From positions 18,164 through 82,163 of IMG/VR virus record IMGVR_UViG_3300009506_000012: a stretch of 64,000 nucleotides of DNA, one strand, 5' to 3'. The position numbers were made by a program, and so were the translations under genes. Below the pieces are notes generated by a model. That model saw nothing but the letters and a program-made list of their open reading frames with translations. It did not search any database and was not told where the DNA came from. This document shows, piece by piece, positions 14,282-22,500 of this stretch (position 1 is its first letter; every line of letters starts with the position of its first letter). This DNA comes from a virus.

Positions 14282-15910
14282 ATGGTTGTCCCAATCAATA
14301 CGCAGGTCGAGGAGATCATGGGGGAAGCCCAGCTTATCAAGTTCTCTTTGTCCGACATAAAAAGTTTCCCTCTGAACGAATTCCTTGAGCGCAGGATCAT
14401 CTATCAGAATCTTTTCTCATGGTACAACGGCGACAAGCTGAAGGAAACACAAATCCAGGGCGGGAAACAGGTAGAAAAATTCCCAATCAAACTAAATCCG
14501 ATCCGGGGTGCAGTTTACAAACATGCCTATGCCTTGTTTGGCGAATTCTCAATGGATTCAAGGCCACTGGCACCGGCTCAGCTGCGTCCGGACGATATGA
14601 GCAAAAAGGACCAGGCGCAACGCGGTCAGGATTTCCTGAATACCGTATGGGCAGAATCCCATGGTCGTTCTGTGCAAATGCGGAACGGTCTTATTTCACA
14701 GATCAACGGGGGATGTGTATTCAAAACAAGCTACGTCCCTAAAGCAAGATTCAGGACTTATCCATTCAGAGTAGAAGGCATACATGTCAGCAACTTTATT
14801 GGTGTGCCTATGTCCGGGGAAGAATTCAGGCTCGAGGAGGCCTGGATCGTTAAGGCGATCAGCCATGACGAAGCCAAGCGAAAATTCGGATTGAGTTTTG
14901 ACCCGGCAGAACCGGTCTATTATGTTGAATACTGGAATCCGGATGAATGTGATTTTTCAGTCAACGGTGTTCGCATTACTTCAGGTATCCGGGATACCCT
15001 TGGCAAAGAGATTCTTTATGGCGGGAAAAACCCTTGGGGGTTTGTGCCTATTACATATATTCCCAGAGTGCGCACAAATGGCTTTTATGGGGAATCTCTC
15101 ATTACAGACAACGTGCAGGGTATTGTAGAGGAACTCAACCGCAGAACCGCGGATTTCGGGGATGCAGTTTCCGATGATAGCCATACCTATTATGTACTTG
15201 TGGGTGCCAGCAAACGTCCGGATATCTATGAACTGGCTCCGGGGGTGCGTGTCATCCAGATCAAACCCGAACCCTCCTTTACAGGGAAAGAAGTACCACC
15301 GTCATTGGAAAGACTGGGGGCACAGAAAGCCAATGAGTCCATGGATAAGCTGATTGACCAGCTCTATAACAATTTCAGACGCGAAGCCTTTGTACCTGCC
15401 GTTGCAGATGGTGAGGATGAAGGTTCACAGCGTAGCGCCCTTACCCTGGCGATGCGCATGTGGCCTTTGCTTTCTCACACCTCCATGCAGCGTATCCTGT
15501 GGGGTGACGGGTTGTCTCAGGTTGACAATCAGCTCTTACGTATGGCTCAGATCAAGGGTTTTGGGGATATTCCACAAAGTGTGACCAGGATGCGTATCGA
15601 GCGCAAATGGGCTCCATTCCTGCCAAGGGACAGCGAGTCCTTTATCAATGAACTGGTCAATCGTGCTTCTGCAAATCTTGGGTCCACGGAACATTTGTTA
15701 TCGCTTATTGATGACATCGAGGATCCCGCAGAACAATACAAGATGATCATCGCGCAACTCAAAGAGATTGCCGATATCGATGCAAAAGCAACTGCCGAGG
15801 CTCAGGCTGCCGCCTATCAAGCTAGAGCAGACGCGACTGCGCAAAATCAAACATCAACACCACAAAAACAGACGAGCAAAACCACATCAAAAGCCAATAA
15901 TAAGGAGTAA
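14282..15910 (+). CDS. Portal protein
   Basis: 542 residues. It forms the dodecameric ring at the capsid vertex through which DNA passes. Placement after terminase and before scaffold and capsid, the length, and the pattern of an N-terminal wing, central helical stem (about 270-380, ELNRRTADFGDAVSDD) and Gln/Ala/Thr-rich C-terminal tail fit portal proteins. An in-frame ATG 13 codons in, after GAGGAG, is an alternative start. Its leader hairpin and own promoter suggest separate control. Confidence 0.8.
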   Translation: MVVPINTQVEEIMGEAQLIKFSLSDIKSFPLNEFLERRIIYQNLFSWYNGDKLKETQIQGGKQVEKFPIKLNPIRGAVYKHAYALFGEFSMDSRPLAPAQLRPDDMSKKDQAQRGQDFLNTVWAESHGRSVQMRNGLISQINGGCVFKTSYVPKARFRTYPFRVEGIHVSNFIGVPMSGEEFRLEEAWIVKAISHDEAKRKFGLSFDPAEPVYYVEYWNPDECDFSVNGVRITSGIRDTLGKEILYGGKNPWGFVPITYIPRVRTNGFYGESLITDNVQGIVEELNRRTADFGDAVSDDSHTYYVLVGASKRPDIYELAPGVRVIQIKPEPSFTGKEVPPSLERLGAQKANESMDKLIDQLYNNFRREAFVPAVADGEDEGSQRSALTLAMRMWPLLSHTSMQRILWGDGLSQVDNQLLRMAQIKGFGDIPQSVTRMRIERKWAPFLPRDSESFINELVNRASANLGSTEHLLSLIDDIEDPAEQYKMIIAQLKEIADIDAKATAEAQAAAYQARADATAQNQTSTPQKQTSKTTSKANNKE

Positions 15911-15915
15911 GTATC

Positions 15916-16695
15916 ATGCCTTCATCCGATCCATCCGATCCTGTCACCCAGACGCCAACCAAGGAACCTGCTGTTACGGAACCAAAGACGGCTACCGGAA
16001 CCCAGACGGAACCGACCGCCGATTACAAAGGCAAAACCGCCGAGGGCTGGCATACCGCCTATGCCGCGTTGCAAAATAATTACAATAGTCTCAAAACAGA
16101 CACCGATCAAAAAATTGGTGATCTTACTGGCCAACTTGAGACTGTCAACACGGACTTGAAAACAGCCCGGAACCAGGCGTCCCAGTTTGAGCAAACCAAC
16201 ACCACATTACAGGAAACCATTCAAAATCTCAATAAAACCTTTGGCCTTGAAGATGGCGCTGACGCAAAGGCTCTTGTTACGAAAGCGGGTGAAATTGTCA
16301 CCCAGAGTGAAGCCGGATCAAAAGCCATATCGCAATTAGAACGTGCCAATCTGATCATCACAGAGTATCCGGAACTCGCAAGCTGGGAAGCAAAAGGATT
16401 GCTACCGACTGCCGAGGATACTGAAACGCTGAAAACCAAACTTAATGATTTCAAATCCAACCTGGGAATGAAGGTTGGAGAAGATGTCAAAAAGACGATT
16501 GAAGGCGCTTCTCCGGACACAGTAGTTACTGAACCCAAGACCCCTGATGACGCCAATCAGGAATCCGAAGATTATTTGTGGAATCGGCTTACCGAACTGG
16601 CGAACGAGACACCGTTCAACCGTGTTGAGTACAACAAGGTTCAGGCACGCTATGACGAACTTCTAGCGAACAAGGCGAAGGCAAAACAGCAATAA
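15916..16695 (+). CDS. Scaffolding protein
   Basis: 259 residues with AAGGAG site. The N-terminus is Pro/Thr-rich and disordered; a long coiled coil spans about 50-105 (NSLKTDTDQKIGDLTGQLE), then an acidic linker and a basic C-terminal helix (VQARYDELLANKAKAKQQ) like the capsid-binding helix of phage scaffolds. It lies directly before the capsid gene. It probably guides procapsid assembly and is then removed; no protease gene is seen here. Confidence 0.75.
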   Translation: MPSSDPSDPVTQTPTKEPAVTEPKTATGTQTEPTADYKGKTAEGWHTAYAALQNNYNSLKTDTDQKIGDLTGQLETVNTDLKTARNQASQFEQTNTTLQETIQNLNKTFGLEDGADAKALVTKAGEIVTQSEAGSKAISQLERANLIITEYPELASWEAKGLLPTAEDTETLKTKLNDFKSNLGMKVGEDVKKTIEGASPDTVVTEPKTPDDANQESEDYLWNRLTELANETPFNRVEYNKVQARYDELLANKAKAKQQ

Positions 16696-16707
16696 TAGGA
16701 GTTTACG

Positions 16708-18093
16708 ATGGCAGACCCCATCACTGATTATTATGCAGACAATCCGGTTGAGGTACTGGATAAGAACCAACGTACCTGGTACGACCCCGATGTGCTGCTA
16801 CTGTTCAAAAATAGGTCACTCTTTACCAATGTTGTGACCTATGCGCGAAATCTCGGTGACGTTCGCGCTACAAGCATGGTGGTAACCCAGATCCTGGAAC
16901 CACATGCCAATTACAACGCCCTCGCAACCCGGCAGCTGTGGCTCCCGGCGATGCACATTGACTCTCGTTCTATCGAGATCACCTTCAGTCACCACGGTGG
17001 CAAGGTGGCCATGCACGATTATGATGAGCTGGTGACTTACTGGCAGACCAATGGAAACCCAGGCCTGCGCGTCATCCTCAATCGTGTCCTCGGTCAGAAC
17101 ATTGTTGATGTCCATGACTTCCTGGCCCGTAACGCTTTGCTGTACGGCGCTTTGGCACAAACCGGTTATGTGTATTACGCCGGTTCTGCAACCAACTTTT
17201 CCGATCTTGTCTCAACCGATTCGATGACCCCTGATATCTGTATGGAAATCCAGCTGGGTATGAAGTACCGTGAAGTCGCCGGCGCTCTCAATCCGGATGG
17301 CTCTCCCGGCGCTGTGGTGTGCTACACCACGCCTGGTGTGATTTATGAATTCCAACAGGATCCAGACTGGGTTGAGGTTGCAAAATATGCGGATCCGGCT
17401 CGCTTGTTCCGCTATGAGGTTGGCACCTACAAGAATGTGCGTTTTGTTGAAAATACGCGCCTGACCCTGTTCAACTGCGGCACGATTGAATTCCAGGCCG
17501 CAATCAGCGCGGCTGCACATGCCGGTGATGGTGCGCCCAATCCTTCTACGACCAAGGTCGATGGTACCTATATGGTCGGTCAGACTACAGCTGGAATCGT
17601 GAACTACATTCAGCTTGATACGCCCATCACTGGAACGATCGCTGATAACCTGGCTGTCAATGACATTCTGACCATTCACACCTCTCGTACCAGCACTTTC
17701 AACGTAACCAATGGCGTGAACCCATTCGATGGCACCCTGCACAATCGCCGTCTGGTCGAGATTGATGAGGCCAATGGCCGGCTTATCTTCGATAAGCCGA
17801 TCATGATGGACTTCGCAACTGACCTGGGTGGTGGCGTTTATGGATACGTGACCAAAGGCTTCCATATCCACTCGAGCATCTTCATTGGTGCCCCGCAGGG
17901 TATTGTCGCTGGCCTGGCCGCGCCTATCCGTCTGCACACCCCGCCCCCCATCGATGACCTGGAAGCGATTTATCGTTTCTCATGGAATGATCGTATGGGC
18001 TATCAACCATATGCCCCAGAGGTGTATGAGGTTGTGTTTAGCGCTGGTTCTGTCCGGTTCAAGGGCAAGATGGGCGCTGCTGCTGGATCCTAA
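16708..18093 (+). CDS. Major capsid protein (N4-gp56-like)
   Basis: 461 residues, AGGAG site. It forms the icosahedral shell. Residues 237-248 (EVGTYKNVRFVE) match the signature of the N4 gp56-type HK97-fold capsid family, as does the position after the scaffold. A segment at about 275-380 reads like an inserted beta domain (YIQLDTPITGTIADNL, HNRRLVEIDE) and may be surface exposed. No protease cleavage site is evident. Confidence 0.85.
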   Translation: MADPITDYYADNPVEVLDKNQRTWYDPDVLLLFKNRSLFTNVVTYARNLGDVRATSMVVTQILEPHANYNALATRQLWLPAMHIDSRSIEITFSHHGGKVAMHDYDELVTYWQTNGNPGLRVILNRVLGQNIVDVHDFLARNALLYGALAQTGYVYYAGSATNFSDLVSTDSMTPDICMEIQLGMKYREVAGALNPDGSPGAVVCYTTPGVIYEFQQDPDWVEVAKYADPARLFRYEVGTYKNVRFVENTRLTLFNCGTIEFQAAISAAAHAGDGAPNPSTTKVDGTYMVGQTTAGIVNYIQLDTPITGTIADNLAVNDILTIHTSRTSTFNVTNGVNPFDGTLHNRRLVEIDEANGRLIFDKPIMMDFATDLGGGVYGYVTKGFHIHSSIFIGAPQGIVAGLAAPIRLHTPPPIDDLEAIYRFSWNDRMGYQPYAPEVYEVVFSAGSVRFKGKMGAAAGS

Positions 18094-18107
18094 TCCATCG
18101 AGGCTTT

Positions 18108-18743
18108 ATGTCTACTCTATCAGAAGTTCGATTGAAGGTATTGAGGGTGCTGTCCGATGAGGATGGTGCCCAATACTCTACAGACCTGCTACAAGATGGG
18201 ATTGAGGCGGCTCACATCGCCGTTTTGCCATGGGTCTATAAGAGAAGCGAACAGACACTGGTTGCTGATGAAGAAACGGTTTCATTCGCTTTGCCTTCGG
18301 ACTTCTATAAGGTCATATCCATATTCGACTCTGAGAGTGGTTACTACATTCCGGAAGGTGTACAGGCTGCATTCTCGCAACCTGGTGACAATGTGAACGT
18401 CAATCAGGAATTCGCGCAATATCCGGAAGGATATCTGACACTCCTGAACGCTCCGACCGAAGATCTGGTGATGAAGTACGCAGCATATTGGAGCGTACCG
18501 ACCGGCGAAAACGATTCGCTTGAAGTCCCATCCACACTGATTATGCCGATTGTGCTTTTTACGGCTTCTTATGCACTACTAGAGAAGTCAAGTAACGTCA
18601 GCTCGATCCGTCAATGGGCAGACAAGAACGTAGATGCCGGCACCCCGGTGATGAATCCAATGCGTGACCAGTCTAACTTCTACCTGTCACGTTTCACGGA
18701 AGCTATGAAGCTCCTGCCCGCACTTTCCCAAGGGTTTGCATAA
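18108..18743 (+). CDS. Head-tail connector (adaptor) protein
   Basis: 211 residues. Helical N-terminal segment (LSEVRLKVLRVLSDEDG), a central beta part (ETVSFALPSDFYKVISIFD) and a C-terminal helix bundle, a pattern seen in phage gp6/gp15-type adaptors that bind under the portal. Its TAA overlaps the next ATG (TAATG). Assignment rests on position and general pattern. Confidence 0.6.
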   Translation: MSTLSEVRLKVLRVLSDEDGAQYSTDLLQDGIEAAHIAVLPWVYKRSEQTLVADEETVSFALPSDFYKVISIFDSESGYYIPEGVQAAFSQPGDNVNVNQEFAQYPEGYLTLLNAPTEDLVMKYAAYWSVPTGENDSLEVPSTLIMPIVLFTASYALLEKSSNVSSIRQWADKNVDAGTPVMNPMRDQSNFYLSRFTEAMKLLPALSQGFA

Positions 18744-19300
18744 TGGAAGAACCTTCACACATCGTTCCTATGCTGTGTAACCGGATACTCACCTCTCTGA
18801 CAGATGTTTGCATTACGAATATAGAGAGTAGAGATCCAACACGCATGAACGATATCAAGGTTGGTCGCTTTCAAGAGGACCCGCAAAAAACCATGATTCG
18901 AGCATCCATCCAGGGCGGTGATCTTGAGGATCCAGGCCTGATGGATGAGATTGTGGATCCGGAGAAATCAAAGAACAGGCTTGCCTTTTACGCACCTGCT
19001 AGAGAAATTGGCGGTGGCCAGTTATGGTGGCGCAAGGGTGTTATCCGTCTTGAGATGTTCTTTATGGTTGAACGTCCTGCCGTATCTGAAGAAGAAGCCA
19101 GGGAGCGTGCTTATCTTGTGCTTGGCCGCATCCAACAACACATCGAGACAATTCCGGTATATGACCTTACAGACCAACATGGAGAAAAAGCCATAAAGCT
19201 ATTTCACCCGCGAAATAGTTTCTATCAGTCTGGTGGCCCTCCCTCGTCATGGATTTGGCGAGGCAAACTAATCTGGGAATGCCTGACTGAAAGACCATAA
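18743..19300 (+). CDS. Head-tail completion or tail terminator protein
   Basis: 185 residues, coupled to the adaptor gene. Beta strands (GVIRLEMFFMVERP) and helix (EEEARERAYLVLGRIQQHIE) resemble small tail-terminator-type proteins that cap the tail tube, and it sits just before the tube gene. No diagnostic motif; a minor structural protein is the safe call. Confidence 0.55.
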   Translation: MEEPSHIVPMLCNRILTSLTDVCITNIESRDPTRMNDIKVGRFQEDPQKTMIRASIQGGDLEDPGLMDEIVDPEKSKNRLAFYAPAREIGGGQLWWRKGVIRLEMFFMVERPAVSEEEARERAYLVLGRIQQHIETIPVYDLTDQHGEKAIKLFHPRNSFYQSGGPPSSWIWRGKLIWECLTERP

Positions 19301-19310
19301 GGAGTAACAA

Positions 19311-20393
19311 ATGGCTACAACTGCTCAGGCCGGGATTTTTGGATGGGGTCCTCAAAGCGCCATGGAATCTGCCGCAACGCAGTATTGGCGTCACAAGGCC
19401 ACAAATATCGATCTCGGTATCTTAGACGATATCAGGGTCGGACCGCTTGAAATTGGTTCCGGCCCATTTCCCACGTTCCCGTACAAGGCCGGTTATGTGA
19501 TCGGCGGGGGCGTGGATATGCAGCCTCGTCTGGAGGATTCTCTAGGCTGGCTGTTGTACGCGCATCTGGGTTCTCACAGTGTCGGTGCGGCTGTTGATGG
19601 GGTTTATCCTCACACGTTCGTGCCTGATACTGACCCGTCATTCGTGCGCTGGCTGTCTTTGCGCAAGTACATTCCTCAGAAGGAATCAGACCCGGCTACT
19701 GACCTCGGTGAACTTTATACCGACTGCAAACCAGTCAACCTTGGCCTGACCCTGCCTAACGATATGCCCATTACGGCACGTTGGGACTTCATGGGACGTT
19801 CCTTCACCCTGGTTGACGACATCACGCCGTGGACCTGGGAAAATGCCGCGTATGAGGACTGGCAGTCCATTCCGGTAGGTTGTGAAACCGGTGGCGACAT
19901 CCAGTTTACCGGTGGCGATCTATCCGGGCTGTCCGTTCCTGTGGTACGTGCGCAGGTTGCTTTCGGCAATCAGAACCTGGATATCCGTCAAGAAAAGGTG
20001 TATGGCTCACCTGAACTAGAGGACATCACCATCATTCAGCGTCAGTTGACCTTCGATGTAACGATCAAGTGGAATGATCCCTCGATCTATCGAAATATTC
20101 TGACCCTGCTTTCCAACGGTACTAGCTGGTCATCCCGTCCTTTGACTGGTTCACTGGATATCAAGACCGTAGGTACTGCATTAGCCGGTTCGTCCACTAC
20201 ACAGAAATTCGAGCTTGATATTACTGCCGATGAAGTCATGTGGCAGATGAACGGCCCAATCACGATGGCCGCTGGTCAGGCAATCATGATGCGGTTCACT
20301 GGAACTGCATTGGAGCCTTCCAGTGGTGACTATGCAACATTCACGTTGTATAATGAGGTGGCTGATTACGCTTGGCCTTCTGCGGGCTCTTAG
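19311..20393 (+). CDS. Major tail tube protein
   Basis: 360 residues, AAGGAG site. It is expected to polymerise into the tail tube. Predominantly beta-sandwich with a repeated two-half layout (VRAQVAFGNQNLDI, DVTIKWNDPSIYRNIL) as in phage tube proteins of the lambda gpV / phi13-type superfamily. At 360 residues it is longer than simple tube proteins (about 150-250), leaving room for a surface domain. Gene order supports the call. Confidence 0.7.
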   Translation: MATTAQAGIFGWGPQSAMESAATQYWRHKATNIDLGILDDIRVGPLEIGSGPFPTFPYKAGYVIGGGVDMQPRLEDSLGWLLYAHLGSHSVGAAVDGVYPHTFVPDTDPSFVRWLSLRKYIPQKESDPATDLGELYTDCKPVNLGLTLPNDMPITARWDFMGRSFTLVDDITPWTWENAAYEDWQSIPVGCETGGDIQFTGGDLSGLSVPVVRAQVAFGNQNLDIRQEKVYGSPELEDITIIQRQLTFDVTIKWNDPSIYRNILTLLSNGTSWSSRPLTGSLDIKTVGTALAGSSTTQKFELDITADEVMWQMNGPITMAAGQAIMMRFTGTALEPSSGDYATFTLYNEVADYAWPSAGS

Positions 20394-20477
20394 GCGCATG
20401 ATCCTCCTTCTGTTGGCCTGGGTGGGTTCCACGACCTGCCCAGGTCGACCACATCACACAAACAGGAATACAACAAT

Positions 20478-21173
20478 ATGACAACTAAATTCGCAATCAT
20501 CGCAGGCCCCAGAACCGGAAGCAGTACGATCCAAGTCTTTCTTGAAGATCTGGGGGTTTTTGTTTATAGAGAACCATTTAGACCCGAGAAAAATATACAT
20601 CCATATCCGGATACTCTCAATGAGATTTATTTCAAAAAGAACGCAGTTGGATTGAAGCATGTTTACACTCATGTCAACATTGAGGAAAATATCCGAATGG
20701 TTGAATGGCTTTATCAGAGAGGCATTACTACTGTTCTTCTGACGCGCAGGAATAAATTTCACCAGGCGGTCAGTCTTTTGATTGCCAAAAAACTGAATAT
20801 CTGGGCAGTCAAACCTGATGTCATGGCGGCGCTTGAATACAGGAATGTTGAAAGTTTTGAAATCTCGATCAGCGAGATTGAAAAGTTTATTGAATATGCT
20901 GAAACGATTGAAAGCGCTATTATGGGTATCCATATTCCCGACTATCAGATTTTTCAGACATTGTATTATGAAGCCTATTTCAATCAGGACTCTGCCAGGG
21001 CATTGACCAATGCAAGTCAGCTTGTTCGGGCGCTGGGTATCACAGCACCGGATTACATCGCTCCAATGATCCAACAGCATTTTGCGCCAGGAAGAAAACA
21101 GAACACCGAAGCTATCTATAGATTGATTTCTAATCGTGCTGAAATTGAAGAACATTTCGGAGCAAAATTATGA
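20478..21173 (+). CDS. Sulfotransferase-like protein
   Basis: 231 residues. Residues 10-17 (GPRTGSST) match the PAPS 5'-phosphosulfate loop of sulfotransferases, and residues 87-99 (LLTRRNKFHQAVS) match the 3'-phosphate binding R...S motif. It probably transfers sulfate to a sugar or protein acceptor. It is the first gene of a five-gene modification cassette inside the tail operon and overlaps the following methyltransferase (ATGA). The acceptor is unknown, and a degenerate binding protein cannot be excluded. Confidence 0.7.
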   Translation: MTTKFAIIAGPRTGSSTIQVFLEDLGVFVYREPFRPEKNIHPYPDTLNEIYFKKNAVGLKHVYTHVNIEENIRMVEWLYQRGITTVLLTRRNKFHQAVSLLIAKKLNIWAVKPDVMAALEYRNVESFEISISEIEKFIEYAETIESAIMGIHIPDYQIFQTLYYEAYFNQDSARALTNASQLVRALGITAPDYIAPMIQQHFAPGRKQNTEAIYRLISNRAEIEEHFGAKL

Positions 21174-21736
21174 CAGACAAGGTTATTGTCGATCTTGGAG
21201 GAGAGGGGCATTACCAAAATGGCACCGTAACGGTCAACATCAATCCCGAATCAGGTAGCGACATCATATGTGATATCACGGCGCGTGGCCAGGAGCTGCA
21301 CAGATACTTTCCTTATGGGAGTGTGGACATGTTTACCTGTATCCATACTCTTGAACATCTTGACCCGGCTGATGTTCCTGAAAGTCTGCTTTACTGGAAA
21401 TCCATTCTGAAAGATGGAGGCCGGTTATTGGTTATCGTTCCGGACCTGAAGCAGTTATGGCAGGATGTAATGAATGAAATTGTTTCCGAAGATGTTGCAA
21501 TCGCAATCACATTTCGTAATAATTTCAATGGAAAATTTGAATACTGGGACACCCATAAATGGGGCTGGACACGTAAAACTTTGCGCCGGGATATGGCATC
21601 CTGTGGTTTCAAAGTCATTGATCCTGAACGACCATTTTCGAAAGATTACATCTTCGATGATTACAGCTTTAGCTACACCGGTGATGTGCATCATTATGTT
21701 ATTCCAAATTTGCGAGTGATGGGGTTGAACAAATGA
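21170..21736 (+). CDS. SAM-dependent methyltransferase
   Basis: 188 residues. IVDLGGEGHY at 6-15 is a short form of the SAM-binding motif I, MFTCIHTLEHLDPADVPE at about 58 matches motif II of class I methyltransferases (Methyltransf_11-like), and LKDGGRLLVIVPD follows as motif III. It likely methylates a sugar or other small acceptor in the cassette pathway. Coupled to both neighbours by short overlaps. Confidence 0.8.
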   Translation: MTDKVIVDLGGEGHYQNGTVTVNINPESGSDIICDITARGQELHRYFPYGSVDMFTCIHTLEHLDPADVPESLLYWKSILKDGGRLLVIVPDLKQLWQDVMNEIVSEDVAIAITFRNNFNGKFEYWDTHKWGWTRKTLRRDMASCGFKVIDPERPFSKDYIFDDYSFSYTGDVHHYVIPNLRVMGLNK

Positions 21737-22500
21737 ATGAATATCTTGAGAAGTTTCACCTGCAATATTTTCTGGAACACAAAAGAGAGAATCGCTATTG
21801 GTGGTTTTTGAGGAATCAGTTTATGCCACCTGTGTATACTACCTTGGATGAACCTGAATTCTTATTGCTGATGGAGTGGTTTCGAGAAACAGACAAGAGA
21901 GGTGTTGCCGGGGAATGTTCTGTGCCTCTCATCTCTGCTTTGCTTGGATTTATCGCCGGGTCCGGGATAGATGCAGTTGTACAGCTGGGTCATGCTTACG
22001 GATATTCCAGTCTGCTTATGGGCTGGATGCTTCGCAGAATGGGGAAAAAACATGCACTATTTTCAATCGATATCAATCCGGATGCAACTGCTTTTGCCCA
22101 ACACTATATTGACAAGGCTGACCTCAATGAAGTTGTTGCGCTCCGTGTTGGCAATAGTGCTGACCCAAAGATGGTAGATCGTGCCAGGCAGTATTTTGGA
22201 AAAGAACCACAAATGATCTTCATTGACAGCAGTCATCAATACAAACATACACTGAATGAATTACGGCTTTATTACAATGCGCTTCCCAAGAATGGGATTA
22301 TCTTTCTGCATGATATCTCTCGTTTTGCAACCAGGTTTGATAAAACAGGAAAGGGGGGAGTCATGAAGGCGGTCTGCGAGTTTGTTGAAACCAATCTTAC
22401 TGAATCCGGTCTGTTCAATCGGCATATCGAAGGTAGCGACAGGGACGCGCCTTTGATTTTGTTGGATGGGTGTGGTCTGGGAGTGATACAGAAGTTATGA
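21733..22500 (+). CDS. Class I methyltransferase, Methyltransf_24-like
   Basis: 255 residues. VVQLGHAYGYSSLLM near residues 78-92 is the SAM-binding loop, SIDINPDA gives the acidic end of strand 2, and MIFIDSSHQYKHTLNEL with IIFLHD follows the pattern of Methyltransf_24 and cephalosporin hydroxylase-type enzymes found in glycan clusters. Likely a sugar O-methyltransferase. Its TGA overlaps the ATG of the HAD/GT gene (ATGA). Confidence 0.75.
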   Translation: MNEYLEKFHLQYFLEHKRENRYWWFLRNQFMPPVYTTLDEPEFLLLMEWFRETDKRGVAGECSVPLISALLGFIAGSGIDAVVQLGHAYGYSSLLMGWMLRRMGKKHALFSIDINPDATAFAQHYIDKADLNEVVALRVGNSADPKMVDRARQYFGKEPQMIFIDSSHQYKHTLNELRLYYNALPKNGIIFLHDISRFATRFDKTGKGGVMKAVCEFVETNLTESGLFNRHIEGSDRDAPLILLDGCGLGVIQKL

